The notes: a model not told the origin generated them from the sequence alone. A DNA stretch of 64,000 bases from an uncultured Bacteroidota bacterium (GCA_903829015.1 CAIKOJ010000151.1:95136-159135); one strand, 5' to 3'. Shown: positions 53,901-62,897, counted from the first letter of the stretch. Made by a program: numbers and translations.

Positions 53901-54091
53901 CGCTTAGCAAGTTTGTCCTGGGCAAACTCCACCTGCAGTGCATTGTACATCTGCTCAGTAAGTTTGGTACTCGGGTTACTGTTTATTTCAAAGCCTTTAT
54001 CGGTAAGAAACTCAACCAGAGTTTCCTTACCAATATTGAATTCCTTTGCAGCAGCCAGTAACCTGGGTGTGTTATTCGTTGTTGTAGCCAT
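50999..54091 (-). CDS. infB: Translation initiation factor IF-2
   Basis: 1030 residues. The N-terminal ~400 are low-complexity (Pro/Glu/Lys/Val repeats, then Gly/Arg/Pro-rich '[20 protein letters not shown]'), long even for Bacteroidota. An IF2-N-like helix at 1-55 ('[20 protein letters not shown]'). The GTPase domain at ~530-700 has '[16 protein letters not shown]' (G1), '[12 protein letters not shown]' (G3) and '[11 protein letters not shown]' (G4). Domains II-IV follow to the C-terminus. Last gene of rimP-nusA-infB; its start is 131 bases from the nusA stop, and the terminator follows. Confidence 0.97.
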   Translation of the reverse strand: MATTTNNTPRLLAAAKEFNIGKETLVEFLTDKGFEINSNPSTKLTEQMYNALQVEFAQDKLAKRRSEEIALPKGSLLDSLRKSKEDLDITGKDKKEEVVAPAEVKPKPKEVEKPKVVEVKEEPKKVVEQPVAAKPVEPVKPVEVVAKVEVVPPVTVPEVKTKAAEPAESPEHLDVKAPKIEGPNILGKINLEDMNLSSRPKKGAAKKTETVKKEAPKKAAKEAEADVQQEESVPEQVVVVAKVKEEPPVIEAAPEEDTSNKPEHIEMRAPKLEGPKIIGRIELPVSQPSGSGTRPDNRLDRGEKRKRKRIPVEKKPEAPRQDPNNRDRNQAPGSGVPGSRPPASPFNRERRPPPGQQGGGYQGNRGPGGGTFRPGGPGGDRRGAPRNAPISAQQQEIDTKAIQDKIRETQAKLTGSTRSKNLKAKYRRNKRDEMADKRAAAENAEQGNTIQVTEFISVSELASMLNVSFADVISKCMSLGIMVSINQRLDAEVIELVSSEFGYDVEFINLEQEAEEQVEEVDDEADLSPRAPIVTIMGHVDHGKTSLLDYIRSANVVAGEAGGITQHIGAYRVTTSTGKNITFLDTPGHEAFTAMRARGAKVADVAVIVVAADDAIMPQTKEAISHAQAANLPMIFAINKIDKEGANPEKIKEQLANMNILVEDWGGKFQCQAISAKKGLNIDILLEKIGLEAELLELKANPDRSASGSVIEASLDKGRGYQSTILVQNGTLNQGDMIACGQHYGKIKAMFNERGQRVKTAGPSTPVQILGLNGAPQAGEKFRVFEDEDEAKDLAGHRAQIMREQGIRARKHITLDEIGRRLALGNFKELGVIIKGDFDGSVEALSDSLQKLSTEEVAINVVHKGVGQITESDVLLATASDAIIIGFQVRPSIQAARLATQENIEIRTYSIIYDAIDEIKSAMEGLLEPKVEKKTVSNIEVREVYKISGVGTIAGCYVLDGKMTRQTKLNLIRDGIVVYAGELGSLKRFKDDVKDVNAGYECGLSIKNYSDIRVGDIIEGYDEVEVKRTL

Positions 54092-54222
54092 TCTACTGTT
54101 TCCTTCTGATAGTTATTGCTAAGTTATATTAAACTTAAGCCTTTTATACAAACCTACGCCATTTTAATTGAAAATGGCACCTCTTCGTACTCTGCAAACA
54201 CCGTTGGCAGAGCGTTATATCC

Positions 54223-55467
54223 TTATTCTTCGCTGAATTCTGCCTGCAATATCTTCCTTACGTCATTTACTGTTTCTTCTTCCAGATCCGTGCGGCGTAT
54301 CAATTCCTCAGCAGAAAGGCCTAACACGCTTAATGCCGTGTCACAACCAATCCGTTTGAACTCGTCAATCACCCATGGTTCTATTTCGTCTGCAAATTCA
54401 TCCAGATCAATGTCGTATTCAACCTCTTCTTTCACATCCCTGTACACATCTATGCTGTAACCAGTGAGTTCCTGTGCCAGCTTGATATTAACCCCTTTCT
54501 TACCAATAGCCAGTGAAACCTGGTCAGGATCAAGGTATACATTAGCGCTGTGTTCTTCATTGTTCAGCTCCATTTTATTGATGCGCGCCGGTGTAAGCGA
54601 ACGCTGCAGCAATAACTGTATGTTATTGGTGTAGTTTATTATGTCGATATTTTCATTCCGCAACTCACGAACGATACCATGGATACGGCTTCCCTTCATA
54701 CCTACACATGCGCCTACCGGGTCTATACGGTCGTCATAGCTTTCTACAGCTACTTTCGCCCTTTCACCTGGTTCACGTACAATTTTCTTCACTACTATCA
54801 GCCCATCCATGATCTCAGGAACTTCGATCTCAAGCAGTTTTTCCAGGAATGAAGGATGCGTACGGCTGAGAATGATGATCGGTGAATTGTTCCTCATTTC
54901 TACCTTTTTCACCACTGCCCTTACGGATTCTCCTTTTTTGAAAAAGTCAGTAGGAATCTGTTCAGATTTAGGCATGATCAGTTCATTGCCTTCATCATCG
55001 AGCAACAATATTTCCTTTTTCCAAATCTGGTATACTTCGCCCGAAATAATATCTCCGATTCTGTCGGCATATTTCTTGAGCAGGTTATTCTTTTTAAGGT
55101 CACCGATACGGGCAGCAAGAGTTTGCTTTGCGGCCAATATAGCGCGGCGGCCAAAGTTGCGCACATCCACCTCTTCATAAACCTCCTCACCTACACTATA
55201 ATCCGGCTCAATTTTTATCGCATCTGAATAAGGAATCTGAAGATTTTCGTCTTCCACCATTCCGTCTTCCACGATCTCCCTACGCCTGAAAATTTCAAGG
55301 TCACCTGTCTGGTCATTCACGATAACGTCGAAGTTCTCATCCGTTATATACTTTTTACGTAATAACGTTTTGAAAACGTCTTCTAATACCTTCATCAGGG
55401 TAGGCCGATCAATGTTCTCGGCGTCTTTAAACTCCTGGAATGAGTCAATGAGATTAATGCTTGCCAT
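54223..55467 (-). CDS. nusA: Transcription elongation factor NusA
   Basis: 414 residues. N-terminal polymerase-binding domain ~1-125 ('LIDSFQEFKDAENIDRPTLM', 'EVFKTLLRKKYITDENFDVI'), S1 domain ~135-200 ('IGDIISGEVYQIWKKEILLL'), KH1-KH2 at ~205-345 ('GACVGMKGSRIHGIVRELRN', 'VSLAIGKKGVNIKLAQELTG'). A short C-terminal helical domain ('CDTALSVLGLSAEELIRRTD') replaces the two acidic repeats of E. coli. Middle gene of the operon, 44 bases after rimP. Regulates pausing, termination and antitermination. Confidence 0.97.
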   Translation of the reverse strand: MASINLIDSFQEFKDAENIDRPTLMKVLEDVFKTLLRKKYITDENFDVIVNDQTGDLEIFRRREIVEDGMVEDENLQIPYSDAIKIEPDYSVGEEVYEEVDVRNFGRRAILAAKQTLAARIGDLKKNNLLKKYADRIGDIISGEVYQIWKKEILLLDDEGNELIMPKSEQIPTDFFKKGESVRAVVKKVEMRNNSPIIILSRTHPSFLEKLLEIEVPEIMDGLIVVKKIVREPGERAKVAVESYDDRIDPVGACVGMKGSRIHGIVRELRNENIDIINYTNNIQLLLQRSLTPARINKMELNNEEHSANVYLDPDQVSLAIGKKGVNIKLAQELTGYSIDVYRDVKEEVEYDIDLDEFADEIEPWVIDEFKRIGCDTALSVLGLSAEELIRRTDLEEETVNDVRKILQAEFSEE

Positions 55468-55511
55468 ATGTTCTCTTTTTCGCGTTTTCCGTACACTGTA
55501 AGCACGGAATT

Positions 55512-55973
55512 TTAATTAAAAATGATTTGTACAACTGTCTTTTTTATGTTAGAAAATGGAATCTGGGTTATGATCAAAGACTCCTTTTGCTTTGCGGGCT
55601 TGATTTCGAGCGTTATATTTTCTTCTGTAACCTCTTTCAATATGCCCGTCTTTTCTACGTCTTCGCTATCTGTTACGGTTACCTTTCTACCGATATTCTT
55701 CACGTACTGACGATACTGAAGCAGCGGCTCATCAACACCGGGGCTTGAAACTTCAAGCGAGAAATCGCCAGCCGGAAACATTTCGGCGGCCTCGATCTGT
55801 GCGTACAGTTTGCGGTTTACCATTGAGCACTTTTCAATAGAGAAGCCACTTTCCGCATCAAGGTAAACCTTAATGTTATTGATTGGTTTCACTCTTACAT
55901 TGACAACAAAAATGTCGGTACCCTCCAAAATGGATTCTAAGAATGAGAGTATTTTTTCGGTTGTTTCAGCCAT
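55512..55973 (-). CDS. rimP: Ribosome maturation factor RimP
   Basis: 153 residues from ATG 55973 ('MAETTEKILSFLESILEGTD'); the longer frame to 56039 adds 22 unrelated residues. RimP helps mature the 30S subunit. Conserved: 'NIKVYLDAESGFSIEKCSMV', 'FSLEVSSPGVDEPLL' (the family hallmark EVSSPGxxRPL, with Glu for Arg here) and 'IGRKVTVTDSEDVEKTG'. Leads rimP-nusA-infB as in most bacteria. Confidence 0.94.
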   Translation of the reverse strand: MAETTEKILSFLESILEGTDIFVVNVRVKPINNIKVYLDAESGFSIEKCSMVNRKLYAQIEAAEMFPAGDFSLEVSSPGVDEPLLQYRQYVKNIGRKVTVTDSEDVEKTGILKEVTEENITLEIKPAKQKESLIITQIPFSNIKKTVVQIIFN

Positions 55974-56121
55974 ATTTAATAAATGAGGGGACAACCAGTG
56001 TCCCCTCTCTTTTGTTTCATATCCATTGCAAATGTACAACTATTTTCGTATCAAACCATAATATGCACAGAATATATGTAATTATATTTCCATTAACATT
56101 ATAAAACCGGCTTTTATCCTA

Positions 56122-56129
56122 TACCTTTG
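56122..56129 (+). promoter_or_regulatory. -7 element of the DUF4834 gene
   Basis: TACCTTTG, 7 bases before ATG 56137, as TACCTTTGTGCCACTATG. Implies a leader of at most a few bases. Confidence 0.55.
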
Positions 56130-56136
56130 TGCCACT

Positions 56137-56355
56137 ATGTTACGAATAATTACCATTGTATTAGTTATCGGTTTAATATACAGGGTGCTTACCAGGTTCA
56201 TATTTCCGGTAATGAATATTACCTCGGCTGCTAACGATCATCTGAAAAAAATGCAGGATCAGATCAACGAGATGAATAAGAACAATGCCGCACCGGTGCA
56301 GAGAAAAACCGTAAAGAAAGAGGGTGACTATATTGATTACGAAGAGGTAAAATAG
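56137..56355 (+). CDS. DUF4834 family small membrane protein
   Basis: 72 residues: one membrane helix at ~3-24 ('RIITIVLVIGLIYRVLTRFI'), a helical segment 'DHLKKMQDQINEMNKNN' and a charged tail ending 'EGDYIDYEEVK', the C-terminal motif typical of the Bacteroidota-restricted DUF4834 family. Function unknown. It sits alone between divergent rimP and convergent HAD gene. A -7 element lies immediately before the ATG. Confidence 0.85.
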   Translation: MLRIITIVLVIGLIYRVLTRFIFPVMNITSAANDHLKKMQDQINEMNKNNAAPVQRKTVKKEGDYIDYEEVK

Positions 56356-56420
56356 TGATCGATCCCAATGCGGGTTTACATCGCAAAATCCAACTTTATT
56401 TGTACAAACGACCGTTTAGT

Positions 56421-57053
56421 CTAAGCACTGATGTTCTTAAAAACGTCAGCTTCGATTGTCATTCCTTTTACCAGGTGAATGGTTTGAATACCTAACAGCT
56501 TTGCACCCTCAATATGCTGCGGACTATCATCAATAAACAAGGTATGCTCTGGCTGCAAACCACTATCCTGTAAAACTCTTTCAAAAATCTCTTTCATAGG
56601 CTTCCTCAAACCAACCCTGTGTGATAAATACACTTTGTCGAAAAACACGCCTATGTTTGGAATACCATGCGACTGCATGAGTATCTGATTAAACGCTTCT
56701 TCATGTATCTCGTTGGTATTACTGAGCAAAAAGAGGTCGTAATACAAATGCAACTGCTGCAATATCTGAAGCCTCCTAACCGGAAAATCGAGCAGCATCG
56801 CATTCCAGGCTGCTATTATCTGACTTTCCGTTATGGTATTTGAAGCCGCCTGTTTCAGCCGGTCTATGAACAACTCCTTAGAAATAAAACCCATTTCAAA
56901 CTGGTCGAACAGATCTGTTTGGTGCAGTTGAGAATACAGTTCCTTAAAATCTTTGATCCCTGCCTTTTGAAACGCCTCTTCTGTAAGTTTGTAGTCGATG
57001 TTGATCAATACTCCTCCTAAATCGAAAATGATGTGCCTGATACCCTTTACCAT
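56421..57053 (-). CDS. HAD superfamily phosphatase, epoxide-hydrolase-like/YihX type
   Basis: 210 residues. All four HAD motifs are visible: 'IIFDLGGVLINID' (I; the second Asp is replaced by Gly-Gly as in the GG-V group), 'LFLLSNTNEIHEE' (II), 'GLRKPMKEIFERVL' (III, Lys) and 'TLFIDDSPQHIEGAKLLG' (IV). The alpha-helical cap follows motif I. Related to YihX-like sugar phosphatases; substrate unknown. A -7 element TATTTTTG at 57058-57065 (minus) lies 5 bases before the ATG. Confidence 0.9.
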   Translation of the reverse strand: MVKGIRHIIFDLGGVLINIDYKLTEEAFQKAGIKDFKELYSQLHQTDLFDQFEMGFISKELFIDRLKQAASNTITESQIIAAWNAMLLDFPVRRLQILQQLHLYYDLFLLSNTNEIHEEAFNQILMQSHGIPNIGVFFDKVYLSHRVGLRKPMKEIFERVLQDSGLQPEHTLFIDDSPQHIEGAKLLGIQTIHLVKGMTIEADVFKNISA

Positions 57054-57057
57054 GGTG

Positions 57058-57065
57058 CAAAAATA
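57058..57065 (-). promoter_or_regulatory. -7 element of the HAD phosphatase gene
   Basis: TATTTTTG then CACC and ATG 57053 on the minus strand. It leaves almost no 5' leader. Confidence 0.55.
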
Positions 57066-57098
57066 AACTTAAGTTTTTTTGTAAGTTCTCTAAACATC

Positions 57099-57989
57099 TC
57101 ACACCAACTGCATAAAGTCTTCGGGGCCTATTGCGCTTTCGGTTAACAACAGAGCCAAATAGGAGAGTACCATCAAAGCGCCAGGCCAACGGTCATATTT
57201 GTGCTGATTATAGAACATCACCAACCAGGTACCCTTCAACCACTTATAGCGCAAAAAGAAAAAACGCAAAAACCTGATGGTAATGTGCTCGCTTTGCCTC
57301 CAGTTTTTCAATGAGCGGATTCTGCTTCCTTCTTCAATATCATCGTGTGCAAACAAGGTGTCATAGGCATCAAAGAAGAGACCTTTTCCTTTGTTATGCA
57401 GGAAGGAAATAGCCATGTAGTAATCAGTCTTATCGCCATAAATACCCTCACGGTATCTGCCAAACTTCTTACGGAAATTGTTTCGGCGAATATTGGGCGT
57501 ATCGCTGAACTGGTAGAACTTAAAGTGATGCAAATTGCTTATTTTATTGATCATCTGAGAGAAACCCTTGCCATAGGGCTTTAAATCCAGATGCATTTCT
57601 CCAAGGGCCCAAAATCTTATATAGTCAAGGCTTTGGTCTTCATTCAGAAACTGCAGTGCATTTTTAAAATTCTCAGGGAAAATATCAAACGGCACAAAAT
57701 CCTCCTGCAGATACAACGTATAGGGAGTTGTTATTGCATCCTCACCTTTATTTATGCAGTTGCCATAACCCTTGTTTACGGGGGTGGTCACCAACCTGTA
57801 ATTATATATTTCCTGAAGGCGTATCACCTCCTTCATTTCCTCAGGCTTGCTGGCATCATCTGAAACCACAATGTCTTCAAAGGTGCATTGAAGCTTTAAC
57901 AGGGCTTTAAGCAGACGTTCCAAAGACCGGCTGCGGTTGTAGTGTGTGATCAGTAAAGTCACATCTTTAAAAAAGTAGGGCGCACTCAT
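57099..57989 (-). CDS. GT2 family glycosyltransferase
   Basis: 296 residues. GT-A fold: 'VTLLITHYNRSRSLERLLKA', 'DIVVSDDASKPEEMKEVI' and 'TPYTLYLQEDFVPFD' (QED in place of DxD). A hydrophobic C-terminal helix 'ALMVLSYLALLLTESAIG' may touch the membrane. The start overlaps the flippase stop by 4 bases, so both are one transcription unit. It probably adds a sugar to an oligosaccharide exported by the flippase; linkage unknown. Confidence 0.88.
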   Translation of the reverse strand: MSAPYFFKDVTLLITHYNRSRSLERLLKALLKLQCTFEDIVVSDDASKPEEMKEVIRLQEIYNYRLVTTPVNKGYGNCINKGEDAITTPYTLYLQEDFVPFDIFPENFKNALQFLNEDQSLDYIRFWALGEMHLDLKPYGKGFSQMINKISNLHHFKFYQFSDTPNIRRNNFRKKFGRYREGIYGDKTDYYMAISFLHNKGKGLFFDAYDTLFAHDDIEEGSRIRSLKNWRQSEHITIRFLRFFFLRYKWLKGTWLVMFYNQHKYDRWPGALMVLSYLALLLTESAIGPEDFMQLV

Positions 57990-59335
57990 GCTGTGGTACT
58001 ATTTTTTTTAAAATTAATTACATTTCTGATTAGCTGAACTAACTCTGAATAACCCAGCCTGAAAATACCCGGAATTGTATGCGGAATATATTTACGAAGC
58101 TGATAATAACCGTAAATGATTCCAGCTATTGTGGCTACAAAATTGGCAATGACTATTCCATACAGGCTCATGAGCACTTCGGTAAACAGCAGGCCACTCG
58201 CTATTTTTACCGAAGTAACGATGATCATTTTGTAGAAATTTGCCTTGGTGTGGTGGGTGATATCCAGCGCAATACCATTGAACCTGTCGATCGGATATGA
58301 AATGGCCAGAACCATTAGCAAACTGTAAATATTTGTGGCCAGCATACCGCTCTGTCCGTCAAAATGAATACCTCCCAACAGCCTGATCACCGGCGGGGCG
58401 CACACATAGGCCATTGCGGCAACGGGTATCAACGCAACTGCCAGCATACCGGAATACTTTCTGAATATGTGCTGTGCATGAAACTCATTATCTGCATTAT
58501 AAGCAATGGCCATTTCTGATATACCAGTGGTGGCGAAGGTGCGCAACGGCAATTCTACTATAGCCATTAGGCGCATAGCCAAATTGAATATGGCTACCGG
58601 TGCCGCTCCCAGCACAAAATTAATGATCCAGATATCTACATTGCCCAGAAAACTCGAAAACGCCGTGGTACCGAATGTGTACTTACCGTAATGGAATATC
58701 TCCAGCGTACACTCCTTTGTCCGCTTTACCAGATACTGTATACCCGACTGGAACCAGATAATGCCGATGATGCTGGAAGTACAATTGGTGAGAAAATTGT
58801 AAATGATCACATTCTCCAGAGTGAAATCGTGGAAAAGGGCAAGCAGTATAAACGACAAAAAGGTACTGCAAGCGTTGATCATCCTGAACCAGAACATGGT
58901 GGTATATTTTTCATCGGCCTGCAGGCGCCAGAAAACCACATCTGATGGCAGCGAACTCAGATAATTAAGCCCGATCCATTTGATCAGTAAACCTGTCTCG
59001 TAATTATTTGTGAAGGGGAGGTAGAACAGTGCAAGACCATTGAGCGAGAGTACAATTGCAGTAAGTGCCAGTGCCAAAAACCAAACGGAGCCCAGCACGG
59101 TTACTGCTCTTTCTCTCTCTGCACCAGCGTAGAACTTCACCGTTGCTGTAGCAAGGAATCCATATCTGCCTGCCTCACACAAACCCACAAAACTCTGTAG
59201 CACAAACCATATACCGGCATCTACCAGCGACAGGTTGTGGAACACGATATATGCCATGCCGAAACCAATAATGGAAGTTACTCCATTACCGAACAACACA
59301 ACAAAATGCTTATTACCAAATCTCATCCTTCCCAA
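57986..59335 (-). CDS. Wzx-like polysaccharide flippase (MATE/MOP fold)
   Basis: 449 residues with 12 or so helices over the whole length ('VVLFGNGVTSIIGFGMAYIV', 'VWFLALALTAIVLSLNGLAL', 'TTGISEMAIAYNADNEF', 'IVIANFVATIAGIIYGYYQL'). Pattern and length fit oligosaccharide-lipid flippases of the MOP superfamily. It leads a two-gene unit with the GT2 gene. The rest of the polysaccharide locus (polymerase, initiating transferase) is not in this window, so it may be a small scattered unit. Confidence 0.85.
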   Translation of the reverse strand: MGRMRFGNKHFVVLFGNGVTSIIGFGMAYIVFHNLSLVDAGIWFVLQSFVGLCEAGRYGFLATATVKFYAGAERERAVTVLGSVWFLALALTAIVLSLNGLALFYLPFTNNYETGLLIKWIGLNYLSSLPSDVVFWRLQADEKYTTMFWFRMINACSTFLSFILLALFHDFTLENVIIYNFLTNCTSSIIGIIWFQSGIQYLVKRTKECTLEIFHYGKYTFGTTAFSSFLGNVDIWIINFVLGAAPVAIFNLAMRLMAIVELPLRTFATTGISEMAIAYNADNEFHAQHIFRKYSGMLAVALIPVAAMAYVCAPPVIRLLGGIHFDGQSGMLATNIYSLLMVLAISYPIDRFNGIALDITHHTKANFYKMIIVTSVKIASGLLFTEVLMSLYGIVIANFVATIAGIIYGYYQLRKYIPHTIPGIFRLGYSELVQLIRNVINFKKNSTTA

Positions 59336-59409
59336 TACGGTTTTTGAATAGTATTGGCGAAAATATAAAAGAAGTTGTGATTTCGCACAATCTACCTTTT
59401 AACAGGTAA

Positions 59410-60396
59410 TTAATAATTTATTGATAAACCCTGAATAAACCCTGAAGTAGAATCGTGCTGAACAAGTGTACCAGTCATGTCCAACTGATTAAAGTAGCAA
59501 CTACCCCAAAACGGGCCGCCGAGGGTAGAAATGATATATCTGTTGGAGCAAGGATCCACACAAGCAGTGTAAAATTCGGGATTCACCTGAAATGTCAATA
59601 CAGACAAAGTAGCAACTGTTCCGGTTGCGGGATCAATTTTAAGAAAATCATCGGCTAGCGTAACAGGATAATGCGGTTGTCTGATAGCGTAAAGCATATT
59701 ATCGTTTTTGTTGAAACTCAGTCCCAGCAAAGACCAGCCTGAAGTCACTGTCGCCACAACGGTAGACGAGCTGCCGCCTGGAATGTATTTTTCTATGTAA
59801 GACGTAGTGGTATCACCGGTTGTAAAATAAACAGCACCGGTATTGTCGTCTATTGTAGTATTGTTTCCGTAAGGTCTATGAACACCAGATGTAAGGTTTG
59901 TGGTGGTGTATAATGAACCAGCAATAGTGATCTCGGCCAGTGCACTGCTGGTGCCGATGCCGTAGCCGGTTGACGTGATACAATATAATTTGTTTGTTAC
60001 CCTGTTGTAAGTAAGGGCGTAACACAACACAGGGAAGATATTTGTAAGCGTAATAACGACCCCTGACAGGCTTATTTTGTACAGGGTATTGTAACCGGCA
60101 CCCACACCCATATGAGTCTTAAATACATAGTAGCAATTGTCGGCAGAATTGAATGCGGCCTGATTGGTATATGCCGAAGCAGTGAAGGTGCCAATGCTAC
60201 TGATGTACCCTGTGGATGGATTGACTATACCATTGGTTCTGGCACCTAAGGTGTCACCTATTCCGCTATAGGGCACATTGTAAGCATACAGCGTAGATGT
60301 GCAGGACGTAGTCTTTTTGGCATCTTTTTTACATGCGGCAAACAAAGCGATCAGTGAGCATGCAACGGCAATGAAATGACGATTATTGATATTCAT
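59410..60396 (-). CDS. Lipoprotein with a beta-propeller-like body, function unknown
   Basis: 328 residues. Lipobox 'LIALFAACKKD' predicts a lipidated Cys at ~22. The mature part has repeated short motifs (ITxxxxxxLYCIT-type; 'YNRVTNKLYCITSTGYGIG', 'FNKNDNMLYAIRQPHYPV') of about 40-50 residues that suggest a six- to seven-bladed propeller. No enzymatic motif. Between flippase and tRNA gene, transcribed on its own. Confidence 0.72.
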   Translation of the reverse strand: MNINNRHFIAVACSLIALFAACKKDAKKTTSCTSTLYAYNVPYSGIGDTLGARTNGIVNPSTGYISSIGTFTASAYTNQAAFNSADNCYYVFKTHMGVGAGYNTLYKISLSGVVITLTNIFPVLCYALTYNRVTNKLYCITSTGYGIGTSSALAEITIAGSLYTTTNLTSGVHRPYGNNTTIDDNTGAVYFTTGDTTTSYIEKYIPGGSSSTVVATVTSGWSLLGLSFNKNDNMLYAIRQPHYPVTLADDFLKIDPATGTVATLSVLTFQVNPEFYTACVDPCSNRYIISTLGGPFWGSCYFNQLDMTGTLVQHDSTSGFIQGLSINY

Positions 60397-60514
60397 AAGG
60401 TACTTTAATTTTGATTTTTCAATACAACAGACACCAGAGTTATATAAAAAGGTTTGGTAGGTATAGCAAAAAGGCCAAAATCAAATACATTTTCCTTTTT
60501 TTCAGAAAATCTCC

Positions 60515-60522
60515 TACATTTG
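60515..60522 (+). promoter_or_regulatory. -7 element of the tRNA gene
   Basis: TACATTTG matches TANNTTTG, 36 bases before the tRNA 5' end at 60559. Confidence 0.5.
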
Positions 60523-60558
60523 CAACCCCAGCGAAAACTGGGATTGCCTTTTGGCATT

Positions 60559-60632
60559 GGTCCTATAGCTCAGTTGGTTAGAGCACCTGACTCATAATCA
60601 GGTGGTCCTAGGTTCAAGTCCTAGTTGGACCA
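60559..60632 (+). tRNA. tRNA with CAT anticodon (elongator Met or lysidine-type Ile2)
   Basis: 74-nt cloverleaf. Acceptor GGTCCTA/TTGGACC with a T6-T67 mismatch; anticodon stem CCTGA/TCAGG around CTCATAA gives anticodon CAT; T-arm CTAGG-TTCAAGT-CCTAG is perfect. No CCA is encoded (A73 then CA). The TTCAAGTCC loop resembles tRNA-Ile2 (k2C34) more than elongator Met (TTCGAATCC in E. coli), so Ile2 is slightly favoured. It is not initiator: G1-C72 is paired. Its 3' half is duplicated downstream. Confidence 0.9.
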
Positions 60633-60875
60633 CAGAATAAAGAGCGAAGTGCGGAGTGCGAGAGCGTCCTCACTTTTTTTTGTGCCGGAAAAGGAAAGCG
60701 CAGTTATAATCAGGTGGTCCTAGGTTCAAGTCCCAGTGGGACCACAGAATGCAGAGCGAAGTGCGGAGTGCGAGAGCGCCCCGCACTTTTTTTGTGCCGG
60801 AAAAGGAAAGCGCAGTTATAATTAGTCCCGATATTTATTGGGATAGGTTCAAGTCATAGTGGAACCACACTGAAA
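60594..60875 (+). repeat. 112-bp tandem repeat that includes the tRNA 3' half
   Basis: Copy 1 (60594-60705) runs from the tRNA anticodon loop through a terminator-like hairpin to CGCAGTT; copy 2 (60706-60817) repeats it with few differences; copy 3 (60818 to about 60875) is partial and degenerate. Both full copies contain AGTGCGG...C(C/T)GCACT-like hairpins and a T-run of 7-8. Copies 2 and 3 lack the tRNA 5' half, so they cannot make tRNA. A weaker fourth piece lies near 61861-61905. Confidence 0.85.
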
Positions 60876-60995
60876 ATTGAGGACATATGTTTTTTGAAAC
60901 AACAAAAGTCGGTTTTTACTTTTACGCGATTTGCAAGATTTTCCCCAAACCGTTATTACATTTTCAACTTCTTATCCGTAGAAAGTAAGATTGTT

Positions 60996-61283
60996 TTACC
61001 TAATGTCACTAATCCTTCTTTTCCTACCCAGCAGGCTCATATTGATGAAGTCACCTTTGATAATAACCGGCTGAATAGCACAACTTGAATTGCTGGTTAT
61101 TAAGTGGGCAATCATCGATGTTCCCCTCGCACCAGGTTTCAGACCAGCATTACCCAAGCTACCGGTGTCATTAATGGACACAATATTCGCTGAAGCATTA
61201 GATGATGCTCTAGACTGCGCAAAACCATTAAATGACAACATCACTGCTACGACAACAATTGTTACTCTTAATCTAATTTTCAT
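60996..61283 (-). CDS. Small secreted protein of unknown function, possibly truncated
   Basis: 95 residues with a good signal peptide (1-22, 'VTIVVVAVMLSFNGFAQ'), then 'SRASSNASANIVSINDTG' and a basic end 'LLGRKRRISDIR'. No known domain. The start resembles the N-terminus of secreted DUF4402-type or fimbria-like subunits, but the body is too short, so it may be a fragment left by rearrangement beside the tRNA repeats. Strand and start are chosen because of the signal peptide only. Confidence 0.4.
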   Translation of the reverse strand: MKIRLRVTIVVVAVMLSFNGFAQSRASSNASANIVSINDTGSLGNAGLKPGARGTSMIAHLITSNSSCAIQPVIIKGDFINMSLLGRKRRISDIR

Positions 61284-61309
61284 CTCAATGTTGTTTTTGG
61301 GTAAATAAA

Positions 61310-62264
61310 TAATTCATTTAATTGAAGGATAAAATTTAATAGCTAACTTTTACCTTTCTCGATTTAAATTCCTAACTGGTTTCTGAATGTTTCATTTGTC
61401 AATAAATTCCCGCTTCGCAACTACGTTGTTTGACTATTAAATCTTTTCAAATAAAAACACTGGCAATTATTTTCGGGCCAATCGTTAACAAAAATTTTTC
61501 AAAAGATTAACCGCTCAATAACTTAATACAAAAGTAATAAATGTTTTTTATTTTTAAAAAAAATTTAAAACATTTTAGAGGGTTTTTATTCCATTATTTA
61601 TATGCTAGACACTTGCCGGTACAGCTATAAAGACATTGAATCTTGAACTGCAACTAAACAGATCATGGAAATTTTGAAACAAATTTCGAATAGACTTGGC
61701 GGGGTAAGCAATGAAATACATCGCTTGGCGTTTCATAACTGCAAGTGTGGATACCAGTAGCATAACAGGAACGAACGGTAGAGACGAGATACAGGGAAAA
61801 TGCTAAGTCCGAGTGCACTCAGCAATATTTCTTGCCTTAAGAGGAAAGGGCGGTCATATTCAGTCCTGATTGTTATATAGATAGGTTCATGTCCCAGTTG
61901 TAAAGAGAAAATACACATCAAATTATCCTGCTTCGTTAATTTCGAGAGGCAGAGTTTGAGCATTTTTCAAAAATATCTGCTATAAACTATTTCTACAATA
62001 CTTTACACTTCCTTCTGTTTTATCGTCTGTATTGCATGTTAAAGCTATATGAAACATTTTTCTAATGCATGCAAAATCATCAGGCGCACTACTAATAATA
62101 GTGGCTTTTTTACGATCGTTGTATCATATGTTTGACCCTTTGTTTAGAGTGCTTTTTGCGAAGATTCACTTGTCGAGATTGGGATGCCAATGGTTGAACG
62201 GCGGTCTGGCTTCGAATAAAAAATTGGTGAGCAGCGAATAGAATTTGTTTTTCGCTTCTGGGTT
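61310..62264. other. AT-rich gene-poor stretch with a degenerate tRNA-like fragment
   Basis: About 950 bases with only very short frames. 61861-61905 resembles repeat copy 3 (CAGTCCTGAT...ATAGGTTCATGTCCCAG against TAGTCCCGAT...ATAGGTTCAAGTC). The very AT-rich 61540-61600 could be a promoter or decayed DNA. No transposase or integrase gene is seen. Confidence 0.45.
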
Positions 62265-62489
62265 ATGAAAAAACTATACTTATATTTTGATGGTGTTTAC
62301 AAACCTGCGCTGACTTTCGATGCTGCAATCATGGAAGATGTATATTCCTGGTGCCGCATTTTGGCTATGAGTTTTACAATTGATGGTTATTGTTTCAGGC
62401 CATATAATGATTATCCGCTCCAAAACGAACCGCCTCATTTGGAGATTTGGGATGAACAAAAGTTCTTTAAAATATTAAAGAACATATAG
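62265..62489 (+). CDS. Small hypothetical protein
   Basis: 74 residues, no signal peptide or family recognised; aromatic-rich: 'KKLYLYFDGVYKPALTFD', 'MEDVYSWCRILAMSFTIDGY'. A strong bidirectional terminator lies 129 bases downstream, which gives some support to a plus-strand transcript. Codon usage looks ordinary. Could be a cytoplasmic protein of unknown role. Confidence 0.45.
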   Translation: MKKLYLYFDGVYKPALTFDAAIMEDVYSWCRILAMSFTIDGYCFRPYNDYPLQNEPPHLEIWDEQKFFKILKNI

Positions 62490-62897
62490 CCCGAGTGAAT
62501 ATTTAGACTGACCAATATAGTCTAAAAATAATATCGAAAAGACTGGGGAAGAAGATATACAAAGTGAGTTTTACATAGGGTCATGTTATAGGTTACAGTT
62601 TAGCATGGGGTATCAGCAAAAAATGCGGCAATTAAGCCGCATTTTTTATAGTTATCTGCCATGCATTCTTGTTTCTAAAAAGTACATGATAATCGATGTT
62701 TGAGTTATAGTATTCGTTTACATTCAACACACAAGAGAAACTACTACCAGTTAACATCAGATTCAAATCAACATATACTTTCTAGTTTTTACCTACGTCA
62801 AAAATTCTCAGGCACTTTCGTATAGGTTTAAGAATAAGTGCATGCAAGCATGTAGAGGTGCATTTTTCGAAATAGAAATGACCAACAATAAAGAAAG
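62490..62897. other. Convergent intergenic region
   Basis: Holds the terminator at 62618-62647 between the small plus-strand gene and the cytochrome-motif T9SS gene. No further gene seen. Confidence 0.5.
62618..62647. terminator. Bidirectional intrinsic terminator
   Basis: AAAAAATGCGGC (62618-62629) and GCCGCATTTTTT (62636-62647), 12-bp perfect stem with loop AATTAA; A/T runs on both sides let it act on either strand. Confidence 0.88.

Noticed and set aside
52130..54122. Long plus-strand frames opposite infB (up to 269 codons)
   Set aside because: Low-complexity shadows of the Pro/Glu/Val/Lys-rich IF-2 N-terminus.
60706..60870. Second and third tRNA genes
   Set aside because: Only the 3' half is present; no D-arm or acceptor 5' strand precedes the copies.
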